The notes: a model not told the origin generated them from the letters alone. Counted from the stretch's first letter, positions 19,417-27,156 are shown. The stretch is 64,000 nucleotides of DNA from Oscillospiraceae bacterium (GCA_025757985.1 CP107210.1:248001-312000); one strand, 5' to 3'. A program made the numbers and translations.

Positions 19417-20349
19417 ATGATTACCATCCAGAACCAGAACTTCGGCGTTGAAATCGAACTCACCGGCATCACCCGTCAGGCAGCCGCACAGGTCATTGCC
19501 GACTACTACGGCACGATAGGCACCCGCTTTATGGGCACGGCCTACAAGACCTACGAGGCCGTAGACAACAAGGGCCGCCGCTGGAAGTGTATGCGGGATG
19601 CCTCCATCACCCCACAGCGCCGCGTGAACGGCCATGTTGTGGATGCCAACGACGAGTACAAATGCGAAGTCGTCACTCCGATTCTCCAGTATGAGGACAT
19701 CCCGGATCTGCAAGCCATCGTCCGCGCCCTCGTCAAAAAGGGCGCTATGGCAAATGCGTCCTGCGGCATCCATGTCCATGTTGACGGCGCAAACCATACG
19801 CCCGAAAGTCTTTCCCGCCTGCTGAATTTCGCCACAGGTCGGCAAGACCTGTTCTATGAATCCCTCCAGATTGGAGAACGTGCCGACCAATGGTGCCACA
19901 AGATCAGCCCGAAACTGTTCAAGGCCATGAAGAAGCAGGGACGCAGCAGCCGTACCGCAGCCGAGGAAATCTGGTACAGCTCCGTCAATGACGGGTACAG
20001 CGGCGGCATCAGCCACGTGCATTACAACCAGACGCGCTACCACGGCATCAACCTACACGCTTTCTTCACCAAGGGCACCGTGGAATTCCGCCTCTTCAAC
20101 GGCACGACCCACGCGGGCCGTATCAAGGCCTACATCCAATTCTGCTTGGCAATGAGCGCGTGGTCCATCAACTGCGATCACGACAACCTGCACTTCAAGT
20201 CCATTGCCGGGTACACTCAGCAGCAGAAACACGACTTGATGATGCGTGTCCTCACAAAGCGCCTTGGGATGCGCGGGCCGGAATTCAAGACAGCCCGCCT
20301 CCACCTCACCGCCGCTTTTGAGACAGCCCCCGCCGTGACCGCCGCCTAA
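19417..20349 (+). CDS. Amidoligase-family (glutamine-synthetase-like fold) protein
   Basis: 310 aa. N-terminal FGVEIELTGITRQAA is the conserved ExE metal strand of the amidoligase family (PF12224-type, carboxylate-amine ligase fold). Further motifs are CGIHVHVDG (H-x-H) and HYNQTRYHGINLHAFFTKGTVEFRLFNGT. The family forms amide or isopeptide bonds using ATP, and genomic neighbours elsewhere suggest peptide or cell-wall tagging; its substrate is not known. Sits in a run of small genes on an accessory strip next to a prophage. Confidence 0.85.
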   Translation: MITIQNQNFGVEIELTGITRQAAAQVIADYYGTIGTRFMGTAYKTYEAVDNKGRRWKCMRDASITPQRRVNGHVVDANDEYKCEVVTPILQYEDIPDLQAIVRALVKKGAMANASCGIHVHVDGANHTPESLSRLLNFATGRQDLFYESLQIGERADQWCHKISPKLFKAMKKQGRSSRTAAEEIWYSSVNDGYSGGISHVHYNQTRYHGINLHAFFTKGTVEFRLFNGTTHAGRIKAYIQFCLAMSAWSINCDHDNLHFKSIAGYTQQQKHDLMMRVLTKRLGMRGPEFKTARLHLTAAFETAPAVTAA

Positions 20350-20400
20350 CATGATACAGCTGTGCTACCGGGCTATACGGGCGCTTGGGAGGAACAAACC

Positions 20401-20592
20401 ATGACACCAGCAGAATACAGACAGCTTATCCGTACCGTTCGCAATGGCCCCTACCAGCTTGGAATTCGCATTGACGGCAAACTTCGTGAAGTGTACGAGT
20501 TCGCATCCAAGGCTGACCGGGAACGCTTCATCTTGAGTATCACCCCACCGCGTCCCGGCCAAGAGTTTGAAACATTGGACGCCATCTACTGA
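20401..20592 (+). CDS. Small hypothetical protein (63 aa)
   Basis: Start chosen at 20401 because GGGAGG lies 9 bases upstream; an in-frame ATG-less extension starts at 20362. Compact alpha/beta pattern (YRQLIRTVRNGPYQLGIRIDGKLREVYEFASKADRERFIL). Unknown function. Forms a tight cluster with the amidoligase and the next two genes. Confidence 0.68.
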   Translation: MTPAEYRQLIRTVRNGPYQLGIRIDGKLREVYEFASKADRERFILSITPPRPGQEFETLDAIY

Positions 20593-20610
20593 TTATCGGA
20601 GGAAACCGCA

Positions 20611-20826
20611 ATGACGCTGACCGACTTTTTACAGCCCCTCGACCTCGACACCCACATCCGCATGGCCGAGGCAGACGCCGACCTCATCTACTTCGGCCCG
20701 GCGGGCGACCTGCCCCTGCCCGTCATGCAGCAGTATGAGGTCATCGAGTGCTGGTCCGAGTGCTACCCGTCCATCGGCGGCATCTGCGGTATCTCCATTA
20801 TCGTCACAAAAATCAAGGAGGCCTGA
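20611..20826 (+). CDS. Small acidic hypothetical protein (71 aa)
   Basis: TCGGAGG precedes the ATG. Acidic N-terminal half (DLDTHIRMAEADADLIYFG) and a hydrophobic C-terminus (GGICGISIIVTKI). Unknown family. 18 bp after the previous gene; 4 bp before the next start. Confidence 0.65.
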   Translation: MTLTDFLQPLDLDTHIRMAEADADLIYFGPAGDLPLPVMQQYEVIECWSECYPSIGGICGISIIVTKIKEA

Positions 20827-20830
20827 TACC

Positions 20831-21097
20831 ATGAAATTCACCAACGCCGAGCTCACCGCCCGCATGATTTTTGACCAGAAAAACGGCTGGCCGTTCTGCC
20901 CGCGCTGCGGCAAGCCGCTCAAGATCGACCCACAGACCCAGCGGGCCGCCTCCTCAAACGCATTGTCCAGAGAGGTAAGCGGTCTATATATCTGCGATGA
21001 CTGCGGCTCTGACGAGGCTCTCCGCGCGTTTGCGGGCCTGCCCCTACCGCCGGAAGAGTGGGAGCAGACAAGCCTAATCAATAGCATGTACAAATAA
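20831..21097 (+). CDS. Zinc-ribbon hypothetical protein (88 aa)
   Basis: Start at 20831 with AAGGAGG 9 bases upstream. Two knuckles CPRCGKPL and CDDCGSDE about 35 residues apart form a four-cysteine zinc ribbon. Last gene of the rightward strip, ending just before the shared terminator. Probably nucleic-acid or protein binding; role unknown. Confidence 0.75.
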   Translation: MKFTNAELTARMIFDQKNGWPFCPRCGKPLKIDPQTQRAASSNALSREVSGLYICDDCGSDEALRAFAGLPLPPEEWEQTSLINSMYK

Positions 21098-21106
21098 ACC
21101 ACAAAA

Positions 21107-21150
21107 AGCCCCCCGGCGGGCTACCTGTTGCGGTAGTCAGCCGGGGGGCT
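21107..21150. terminator. Shared bidirectional terminator
   Basis: AGCCCCCCGGC (21107-21117) pairs with GCCGGGGGGCT (21140-21150) and encloses a second small hairpin CTACC / GGTAG. It ends the rightward strip and the leftward phage late operon. Confidence 0.9.
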
Positions 21151-21154
21151 CATT

Positions 21155-21424
21155 TTAATTATAGGGGTTCTGTTTGGGCTCTTCGTAGGTCATCGCCTGC
21201 GGGCTGTCGCCGATGCCCGCCGTGGTCGGGTCGGTCACAATGCCGAGGATCGACAGTACGGCAAACACCGCATTGACAACGGCAAGCAGTTTGTTGCCGA
21301 GATCACCGAGGTCGAGCGTGTAGCCGAACACGGCAGCCACGACCTGCACCAGCAGCAGTACAGCCGGGATCAGAGCCAGCCAGAACGCCTTGTTTTTGAT
21401 ACGGACGCGCCAGTTGATATTCAT
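21155..21424 (-). CDS. Phage holin (phi-LC3 family)
   Basis: 89 aa. MNINWRVRIKNKAFWLALIPAVLLLVQ followed by a second hydrophobic segment (LLAVVNAVFAVLSILGIVTDPTTAGIGDS) is the recognisable phi-LC3/SPP1 holin pattern, including the conserved DPTT-GxxDS. It forms the timed membrane hole that releases or activates the endolysin. Overlaps the previous gene by 4 bases (ATGA), with GGAGG upstream. Confidence 0.92.
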   Translation of the reverse strand: MNINWRVRIKNKAFWLALIPAVLLLVQVVAAVFGYTLDLGDLGNKLLAVVNAVFAVLSILGIVTDPTTAGIGDSPQAMTYEEPKQNPYN

Positions 21425-21714
21425 GTATATTCCTCCTTTGTGGAATGGTTCGCAGGACAGCCCGGCCCATGCTCCAGAATCTGAATTCTGGTCTCATGGT
21501 CGTGCAGCTTGGAGTCCTGCATTTCTTCATGTTCCCACAGCCGCCTGTGGGATGCGTGGTTGCTCGCCGACACATCCGTCAGCCTTTCGTCCAAGGTGTC
21601 GAATTTGTCGTTGAGCTTGGTCAAGGTGGTGTTCAGTCGAATCATAGGCGCGGTCACAGTGCCAAGCAAACCCAGCAGCACAACAATCACGCCCACAACG
21701 CCCCATTCGGTCAT
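21421..21714 (-). CDS. Membrane-anchored coiled-coil lysis protein (second holin/XhlA-like)
   Basis: 97 aa. One N-terminal transmembrane helix (WGVVGVIVVLLGLLGTVTAPMI) is followed by a helical tail (TTLTKLNDKFDTLDERLTDVSASNHASHRRLWEHEEMQDSKLHDHETRIQILE). This resembles haemolysin XhlA-type or accessory holin proteins located between endolysin and holin. Start at 21714 has GGGAGG upstream. Role in lysis inferred from position. Confidence 0.78.
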   Translation of the reverse strand: MTEWGVVGVIVVLLGLLGTVTAPMIRLNTTLTKLNDKFDTLDERLTDVSASNHASHRRLWEHEEMQDSKLHDHETRIQILEHGPGCPANHSTKEEYT

Positions 21715-21730
21715 TGCCTCCACCTCCCAA

Positions 21731-22738
21731 CTATGCAGCGGTCTTGTACTCGATGGCAGCCTTTTTGCACAGGGTGGTGACATGCTCGGCATCGCCCGCG
21801 CTGATCTGACCGATTTCGATGTACTGCGCCGTCTTGGCGGCATCAATGTACCTGCTGCGGTAGTAGCCAGGGGCAACGAGGTCAAGCTGCTGGGCCAGAT
21901 TGTACACCGCCATGGCCTGCACATTGCTGGCGTAGTCGATGACGATCTTTGTCAGGCCGCGGCTGTCGGTGGTCTGGTCACGCAGCCCGGCGCCAGCCTT
22001 GGCATCGTCCACACTAATCCAGCCAGTGACCTTGCCGTACTTGCCCACATTGCTGGTGCTGTTGGTAATGCGCACACGGCCATTGACCACCTCGGTGCCC
22101 CACAGGTAATAGGTGCCCGTGCGCACCCCGGCGATAGCCAGCGAAGCACTGGCGATGTACAGGTTGGCGCGCTCCAGATGCAGTGCCATCCCCGCCCGCA
22201 GGGCATCGCCCACCACGGTAACGCCACCGGCCAGCCGCTTGTTGACCTCCTTGGCCAGCCAGCTGAACTTGCCGCCAAGGTACGGGCCAGGGCAAGCGGT
22301 GCTGGTAAAGTAGCTGTGCTTGGTAAGGTTGCCGCGGGCATCGCCGGTGTAGTTGAGACCATTCTTCAGCGCGGGGTTGCGCTGGCAGATGTCCACGCAC
22401 AGTTTTACCAGCGCCTCCAGCGCTGCATCAGAGACATGCCACTGCCCGCCAATCTGGTCGTTGGCAACCTCCACGGTAATGGCCCTGTGGTCGTTGGCAG
22501 GGCTGCTGCTGCACCAACTGCGGTCTGCCTCGTGGCACAGCAGCGCAATACCGCCGTCACTGGAAATCGCATAGTTGCTGGACATCTGGCGGCTGGGCTT
22601 GGCCTCCATGGCAGCGATCTGCTCCAGCGTCAGATTGCCCGCCATGTGGTGCGGGGTGATTTTGCTGACAGCGTACTTGCGTGGGCGGTTGCAGTTGGGC
22701 GAAATGCAAGTCAGGTCTACGAAAGAGCAATCACTCAT
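21731..22738 (-). CDS. Endolysin: N-acetylmuramoyl-L-alanine amidase
   Basis: 335 aa. Amidase_2/T7-lysozyme-type domain (about 1-165): first zinc histidine in TPHHMAG, acidic residue in ITVEVAN, second His and Cys in KHSYFTSTACPG. It cleaves between muramic acid and the stem peptide. The C-terminal half (about 170-335) looks like two wall-binding parts, one SH3-like (GTYYLWGTEVVNGRVRITN). Start at 22738 with GAGGACG upstream; it overlaps a tiny upstream ORF. Lysis order is endolysin, anchored helper, holin. Confidence 0.9.
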   Translation of the reverse strand: MSDCSFVDLTCISPNCNRPRKYAVSKITPHHMAGNLTLEQIAAMEAKPSRQMSSNYAISSDGGIALLCHEADRSWCSSSPANDHRAITVEVANDQIGGQWHVSDAALEALVKLCVDICQRNPALKNGLNYTGDARGNLTKHSYFTSTACPGPYLGGKFSWLAKEVNKRLAGGVTVVGDALRAGMALHLERANLYIASASLAIAGVRTGTYYLWGTEVVNGRVRITNSTSNVGKYGKVTGWISVDDAKAGAGLRDQTTDSRGLTKIVIDYASNVQAMAVYNLAQQLDLVAPGYYRSRYIDAAKTAQYIEIGQISAGDAEHVTTLCKKAAIEYKTAA

Positions 22739-22823
22739 CGTCCTCAACCCCCTTGCCGTTGCTGGTCTCAGCATCGCATTCAGCAGTGATGTCAACGCCG
22801 TTTTCAAGTTCCTTGTCGGTCAT
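22731..22823 (-). CDS. Tiny acidic ORF before the endolysin (30 aa)
   Basis: AGGAGCG precedes ATG at 22823. The 30-residue acidic peptide ends inside the endolysin start (ATGAGTGA), so it could be a translational-coupling leader. No homologue recognised. Confidence 0.4.
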   Translation of the reverse strand: MTDKELENGVDITAECDAETSNGKGVEDDE

Positions 22824-22854
22824 GGTCTGTCGCTCCTCTCGGTAAAAATTTGTA

Positions 22855-22895
22855 TAAAAAATCGGCAGCCCTGCCGCAGTGGCTGGGTTGCCGAT
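22855..22895 (-). terminator. Terminator after the DGR reverse transcriptase
   Basis: ATCGGCAGCCC (22861-22871) pairs with GGGTTGCCGAT (22885-22895) with G-T wobble. On the minus strand it is followed by TTTTTATAC. Separates the retroelement from the lysis genes. Confidence 0.75.
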
Positions 22896-22914
22896 TTCTT
22901 ATTGAGTTGTCGCC

Positions 22915-24000
22915 CTACGCTTCAAGCGCGGGCCGGGATAGTACGAATTCATCCAGCATCTTTTCAAGGAAAGCATCGCTGGTAACATCCTTGAATAGCC
23001 CCCGGTAGCTGGTGATGACGCTCAACGCATAGTCAAGATCAGTCTCACCCGCAGCATAGGCATCCTGCACATACCGTAAGTGCTTTTTCATGCCGAGGGT
23101 GGTCTGCCGGCGCAGTTCAATTTTGACCGGGCTGATTTTCCGCCCCACGAATTCCACCGGGTTTCCGATGGGAATGACGGCGGTTTTCTGGTTCAGATTC
23201 AGCCCAAGGTTTGTTTGCAGGTAGTTGTCCACTTCCTCCACAAGTTCCCACGCGGCGGCCTTGCCCTCGATGATTGCACCCATATCGTCCATGTACCGGG
23301 CGTAATACGGCGCACACAACTCCCGCTTGATGTAGTGATCCGCAGGTGTCATAACCACATTGGCCGTCATCTGCGATACCAAACTGCCCACCTGCATCCC
23401 GCGGCCCGCAATGCGTTCCGCTGTGGTAACATCGGTGCAGTACAGCGGCAGCCCCAGCGGGCGGCCATCGCAGCGGATAGCGCGTTCAAAGAACCACATC
23501 ATGTCGGCATCATCCAGCGGGCGGCCCAGTTCCCGCAGCTGTACTTCGGTAGGAATACGAAAGAAGAACTTTGTAATGTCCATCTTCACAAAGTACCAGT
23601 CGCCGGGTTTGGCCGCAGCCTCTCGCATCCAGCCCTGTATCGTGTTTGCACACCGCACAGGGCCCTTACCGGGAACGCTGCCATAACTGTGTTCGTAGAA
23701 CGACTTGCTGTAAATCGGCCACGTCACATTGTACGCAGCGCAGTTTACAACGCGGTCATAGAAAGGCAGGCTGCTGATGATTCGTTTCTTGGGGTAATAC
23801 TCATAAAATTGGTGAAGCGGCCCTGTCTGGTACTCATGCCATTGAAGCCGATTCACCGCATCGATCAAATTATCCTCAAGGAGATTGGTGTACTCAAGCA
23901 CACAATCCTGATAGCGCTTATGTTTTCGCGCCAGCAAATAACCATCATACATATTGTCGAAGGTTGCAAACTGCTCAAAAATATGTCTGTGTTTTTCCAA
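22915..24000 (-). CDS. Diversity-generating retroelement reverse transcriptase
   Basis: 361 aa from a TTG at 24000, which has AAGGAG 10 bases upstream and begins at LEKHRHIFEQF, the usual N-terminus of DGR RTs. An upstream ATG frame to 24057 lacks such a site. Catalytic aspartates are in VKMDITKFF (about 141) and ARYMDDMGAI (YMDD about 236-239). Motif 4 reads QVGSLVSQ (about 203-210): the SQ ending is diagnostic of DGR enzymes, while retroviral/group II types end in SP. It copies TR RNA into cDNA with misincorporation at adenines. Confidence 0.96.
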   Translation of the reverse strand: MEKHRHIFEQFATFDNMYDGYLLARKHKRYQDCVLEYTNLLEDNLIDAVNRLQWHEYQTGPLHQFYEYYPKKRIISSLPFYDRVVNCAAYNVTWPIYSKSFYEHSYGSVPGKGPVRCANTIQGWMREAAAKPGDWYFVKMDITKFFFRIPTEVQLRELGRPLDDADMMWFFERAIRCDGRPLGLPLYCTDVTTAERIAGRGMQVGSLVSQMTANVVMTPADHYIKRELCAPYYARYMDDMGAIIEGKAAAWELVEEVDNYLQTNLGLNLNQKTAVIPIGNPVEFVGRKISPVKIELRRQTTLGMKKHLRYVQDAYAAGETDLDYALSVITSYRGLFKDVTSDAFLEKMLDEFVLSRPALEA

Positions 24001-24183
24001 TCTAAAGCCACTCCTTGAGGTTCGCAGCCCCGCAGGTGCCGTATGGCGGTATGCCATCGGAACACCGGCAAAGCTGCTAAAATTTTAAGGCCGCAGCTTT
24101 TACTCTGCAACCAAGGAGACCAGCCCCTTTATCCCTCTGTACTGAGAGCAAGCCCGCGAGCTTGCAATATCTGACTATGAGGT

Positions 24184-24296
24184 AAAGCGGCGCGGAAGCC
24201 AATGTTCGCCCTCGAATTCGAGCGCGGGTTGTTGCCGTTGAACGAAGCCAAGCCATAGGAAGAGTTGTTCCAGTTGCCGCCCGAATAGAAAGCGCG
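24184..24296 (-). repeat. DGR template repeat (TR)
   Basis: 113 bp, non-coding, between avd and the RT. Coding-sense TR is packed with AAC/AAT codons (8) and has 20 adenines. It aligns without gaps to the VR at 24906-25018 (offset 722). All 12 differences are at TR adenines. The last 17 bases of the coding sense are adenine-free and identical in both, as expected of an IMH-type anchor. Confidence 0.96.
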
Positions 24297-24310
24297 TCAC
24301 GGCTGATACC

Positions 24311-24661
24311 CTATGTCTTCGGCTGGCTCTTGATGGTTTTAAGCCAACCGCCGAGCATCTTTCCGATTTCGACTGCCATGCCGCTCCAGACCTCGTACTT
24401 TTTCATCGGAAGAAAGCCGAGTTCATGGCTCAACCGCAGGTAGGCCCGCAGCTTTGCCACTTCCACATCCAGATCCTGCAAGGTAGTCTTTTTGTAGTAT
24501 TTCTTCTGCGCCTCAATCGTGCGCTCCAGCATGGTGTCCATGCAGCGCTTAATGTCGGTGCAGAGAGCAAACTTTTCAGACTTCGGATACTGCGCAAGGG
24601 CTCCGTACCCATACTGCATCATGTCAAAGACTTTCTGCATGATTTTAAGTTCTTCGGCCAT
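24311..24661 (-). CDS. avd: DGR accessory variability determinant (Avd)
   Basis: 116 aa all-helical basic protein between target and TR. MAEELKIMQKVFDMMQYGYGALAQYPKSEKFALCTDIKRCMDTMLERTIEAQKKYYKKTTLQDLDVEVAKLRAYLRLSHELGFLPMKKYEVW has the four-helix pattern and size of Avd. Avd forms a pentameric barrel that binds the RT and TR RNA and is needed for cDNA priming. The start at 24661 has GGAGGTG upstream; a further in-frame start at 24688 lacks one. The stop lies 14 bp before TR. Confidence 0.92.
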   Translation of the reverse strand: MAEELKIMQKVFDMMQYGYGALAQYPKSEKFALCTDIKRCMDTMLERTIEAQKKYYKKTTLQDLDVEVAKLRAYLRLSHELGFLPMKKYEVWSGMAVEIGKMLGGWLKTIKSQPKT

Positions 24662-24782
24662 TGTCAGCACCTCCAGCCCACAGGGCATTATATAGCTTTT
24701 TCCCGCCCGGCGGGTCGTTTTGGTAGATTCTGTCGGAAAAATCGCAGAAAATACCCAAAATCCGAAAAATCAATTTTATAAA

Positions 24783-24801
24783 CCGGCCCCTTCGGGGCCG
24801 G
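24783..24801 (-). terminator. GC-rich hairpin between target and avd
   Basis: CCGGCCCC-TTC-GGGGCCGG, followed on the minus strand by TTTATAAAATTG. Possibly a weak terminator after the target gene. Confidence 0.5.
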
Positions 24802-24850
24802 ACTGAGGAAATCTCTGTGCGCGGCTATCCCGCAATCGCTCTGCTGCCCA

Positions 24851-24872
24851 AGACCGCGCTATCGCGCGGTCT
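24851..24872 (-). promoter_or_regulatory. DGR target-site hairpin downstream of VR
   Basis: Perfect 9-bp GC-rich stem AGACCGCGC / GCGCGGTCT around a 4-base loop (GATA on the coding strand), 34 bp beyond the VR end and 12 bp after the target stop codon. DGRs such as the Bordetella phage element need a comparable short-loop hairpin here for efficient retrohoming. Confidence 0.72.
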
Positions 24873-24883
24873 CCAGTGCGCAG

Positions 24884-25972
24884 TTACGCAGTGGGCAGTT
24901 TTACAAAAGCGGCGCGGAAGCCAAAGTACGCCCCCGAAGCCGAGCGCGGGTTGCGGCCGTTGAACGAAGCCAAGCCATAGGAAGAGCTGATCCAGGAGCC
25001 GCCCGAAAAGAAAGCGCGCTCGGCATCGAGGTTGCGGAACCAGCACTGGTGACCCGCCTTAGCGCACAAATCTGTGGCCTTGTACGGCAGCATACCAAGG
25101 CACTGCAATACCAGCTTGGCGGCATCACTGATCGTGCTGTCACAGGTGATAGCAGCAAAGCTGCAGCTCGGCCAGTCGGAATCTTTGTTGCGGGTGGTAA
25201 TGGTCTTGGACCACTGGATGTGCCCGCTGACGATGTCCAGCTTGACGGAGTTGGCTGTAGTGCCGCTGCCGTCCGGGGCGATGTAGCTGCCGTCATCAGC
25301 GCTGATAGCCATCCACTTGGTGCTGCTGGTGCCTTGCGAGTTGGCAGCGTCTGCGCCATTGTTGTTGGCCATGACCTGCAGCTCGCCGTACACAGTGCGG
25401 ACACCACCGGCCCACTCCCACACATCGCCGACAAGGTCAGCAATACCGCTGGGGCTGTTGTCGTGGTACCAAGTCAGCGGTCCGGTGCCGGTAGCGGTGC
25501 GTCCGGTCTTGCCGCTGTCGTCATAGGTCTTGATAGCCTTGTAGAACTGCTCCGAACTGTGCTTGCCGTAGTTGTTGTTGCCCAGCGGGATAAAGCCCTG
25601 CATCTCGCAGATGCGCATCAGCAGACCCCACTCCATGCGGGTCATGCAGTGCCAGCCGTCACCTTTTGCCTCGCAGTAGCTGCGGGCCTGGTCAAAGTTC
25701 ATGCTTGCGGCAGGGTCAACGCCGGGCAGACTGTACGCACGGCCATTCTGCACGATGTTCAGATACTTGGAGATGTAGATTTCGTCCACTTCCTGCCCGT
25801 TGATGATAAACGCCGGGAACAGTGCGGTGGATTCGCCCATACCCAGCTGGGCATAGGTCATCTTCGGGATGCGGACCATAACGCTGGGCTTGCCGGCGTT
25901 GTCCAGCAGGATCTCATTGTTCGGGCAGACCGCTTTCAGTGCGGTTGCCATCAGGTCAAAATTATCAGCCAT
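24884..25972 (-). CDS. DGR target protein: FGE-sulfatase/C-type-lectin tail tip
   Basis: 362 aa. The N-terminal part (about 1-100) is structural. From about 85 the protein has a formylglycine-generating-enzyme-like fold (PAASMNFDQARSYCEAKGDGWHCMTRMEWGLLMRICEMQG, then GIADLVGDVWEWAGGVR), the C-type-lectin scaffold used by most DGR targets. The diversified segment is the last about 40 residues (RAFFSGGSWISSSYGLASFN then GRNPRSASGAYFGFRAAF). As the last tail gene it is probably the receptor-binding tip, so its variation should shift host binding. Confidence 0.92.
   Translation of the reverse strand: MADNFDLMATALKAVCPNNEILLDNAGKPSVMVRIPKMTYAQLGMGESTALFPAFIINGQEVDEIYISKYLNIVQNGRAYSLPGVDPAASMNFDQARSYCEAKGDGWHCMTRMEWGLLMRICEMQGFIPLGNNNYGKHSSEQFYKAIKTYDDSGKTGRTATGTGPLTWYHDNSPSGIADLVGDVWEWAGGVRTVYGELQVMANNNGADAANSQGTSSTKWMAISADDGSYIAPDGSGTTANSVKLDIVSGHIQWSKTITTRNKDSDWPSCSFAAITCDSTISDAAKLVLQCLGMLPYKATDLCAKAGHQCWFRNLDAERAFFSGGSWISSSYGLASFNGRNPRSASGAYFGFRAAFVKLPTA
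24906..25018 (-). repeat. DGR variable repeat (VR)
   Basis: 113 bp at the 3' end of the target gene. Compared with TR the coding strand shows A-to-T 5 times, A-to-G 4 times and A-to-C 3 times, and no other change. Nine codons are altered: Y>F, N>S, N>I, N>S, N>R, N>A, R>G, N>Y, I>F. Confidence 0.97.
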
Positions 25973-25986
25973 AGGGGTTTACCTCC

Positions 25987-26355
25987 TTACTCGATGCTCC
26001 ACAGCGTCAGCGTCACGGTGTTCATGTCCAACGGCAGCGGCTCCCTTGCGGTTGTCTGCTGCGGGGTATGGCTACCGTCTGCATCGTCTGCCGCCTCGCC
26101 GGTGGTCGTCTCCGCCGACGTGGCAGGCACTTCCTTGTACTGGCGGGGCGGGATGTCGATCTGGGCTACATAGCTGCGCCCGGCAGCAGCGCCGATGCAC
26201 AGCGCCCCGTCCTCGTCAAAGCACACATCAATGTGTACGGCGTAGTCTTCCTCGCGTTTGGCAAGGTTCAGGGTCAGGTCATCGTCAAAGGTGATCTTAG
26301 TCTTGTTCACCTCGTAGTCGATTTTCTGGCCGGGGTTCTTCTCAACGATAATCAT
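25987..26355 (-). CDS. Tail-fibre region hypothetical protein
   Basis: 122 aa. Beta-rich N-terminus (IIVEKNPGQKIDYEVNKTKITFDDDLTLNLAKREEDYAVHIDVCFDEDGALCIGAA) and a low-complexity Thr/Glu/Ala stretch (VPATSAETTTGEAADDADGSHT). It sits 14 bp before the DGR target and overlaps the previous gene by 4 bases. Likely a small adhesin or fibre adaptor; no family recognised. Confidence 0.72.
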   Translation of the reverse strand: MIIVEKNPGQKIDYEVNKTKITFDDDLTLNLAKREEDYAVHIDVCFDEDGALCIGAAAGRSYVAQIDIPPRQYKEVPATSAETTTGEAADDADGSHTPQQTTAREPLPLDMNTVTLTLWSIE

Positions 26356-26831
26356 TTCATGTACCCTCCGATCACTATGTAGTTGATGGTGGCAGCAGTG
26401 GCGCTGCCGGTGTAGGCGACCTTAAAGCCGTTGGACAACTTGTCGCTAACCTCGATCTGACCGAGGTTGCCTTTCACATTGCTGGCCTCGGTGATGACGA
26501 TATAGTCACGGCTGGGGCGCTGCATCTGCAAGGCCACAGTCTTCTGACTGTTGTTGAACGGGTACGGCTTGGCGGTGTTCGTCAGATTGATGCTGCCGCG
26601 CTCCACATCCCAGCCCATCTGGCGGGCGTAGTTCAGCAGCAGGCCATAGCAGGCAAACAACTCCCAAATGCCGTCCTCTTGGTTGGTAAAATGTGCCGCA
26701 TCCTGCGGCGTACCCTGCTGCATCACAGTGCCGGCGCGGGTGATCTGGTAGGTGCCGTCATCGTTCTTCGTGATGTTGAAGCAGTTGCTCGGATTCGTCA
26801 CATGGTCTTTCCACGGGGTAGGATTATACAT
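26352..26831 (-). CDS. Phage tail-fibre-associated protein
   Basis: 159 aa. The start MYNPTPWKDHVTNPSNCFNITKNDDGTYQITRAGTVMQQGTPQDAAHFTNQEDGI is typical of short fibre or collar proteins in Clostridial prophages. The rest is beta-rich with a Gly-ending IVIGGYMK. Coupled to the next gene by ATGA. Function inferred from context. Confidence 0.72.
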   Translation of the reverse strand: MYNPTPWKDHVTNPSNCFNITKNDDGTYQITRAGTVMQQGTPQDAAHFTNQEDGIWELFACYGLLLNYARQMGWDVERGSINLTNTAKPYPFNNSQKTVALQMQRPSRDYIVITEASNVKGNLGQIEVSDKLSNGFKVAYTGSATAATINYIVIGGYMK

Positions 26832-26832
26832 T

Positions 26833-27144
26833 TCATTTCACCTCCTGCTCGGTCACGGTAAAGTCGAACCAGTACAAGATGCCCGTCTGCCCGGTGTTGA
26901 CCGTGATGCTGCAATCCTGATGCGCCCACAGGGCGTTGTCAGAGTTGTACAGCTCCACGCGGGTCACGGTCAGCGGGGTGCTCTCGGCACTGATGGTCAG
27001 CTGTGCCCGCACCGTGCCGTTAGGCAGCACCGCCACATCGGACAGGTCCGTTTTGATGTAGGTATTGCCGACACGGTACTTGGCATAAGCGACACGCCGC
27101 TTGATGTAGTTCCGCAGGTCGGTAAACCCTGCACTGTCAATCAT
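26833..27144 (-). CDS. Phage tail hypothetical protein
   Basis: 103 aa, mostly beta. N-terminal FTDLRNYIKRRVAYAKYRVGNTYIKTDLSDVAVLPNGTVRAQLTIS. Located between gpI and the fibre genes, so likely a baseplate-to-fibre adaptor. No recognised family. Confidence 0.72.
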   Translation of the reverse strand: MIDSAGFTDLRNYIKRRVAYAKYRVGNTYIKTDLSDVAVLPNGTVRAQLTISAESTPLTVTRVELYNSDNALWAHQDCSITVNTGQTGILYWFDFTVTEQEVK

Positions 27145-27156
27145 GGGTCATACCTC

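Noticed and set aside
24184..25018. TR and VR as a transposon or duplicated gene fragment
   Set aside because: All differences are at template adenines and an RT plus Avd lie beside it, so a retroelement explains it better.
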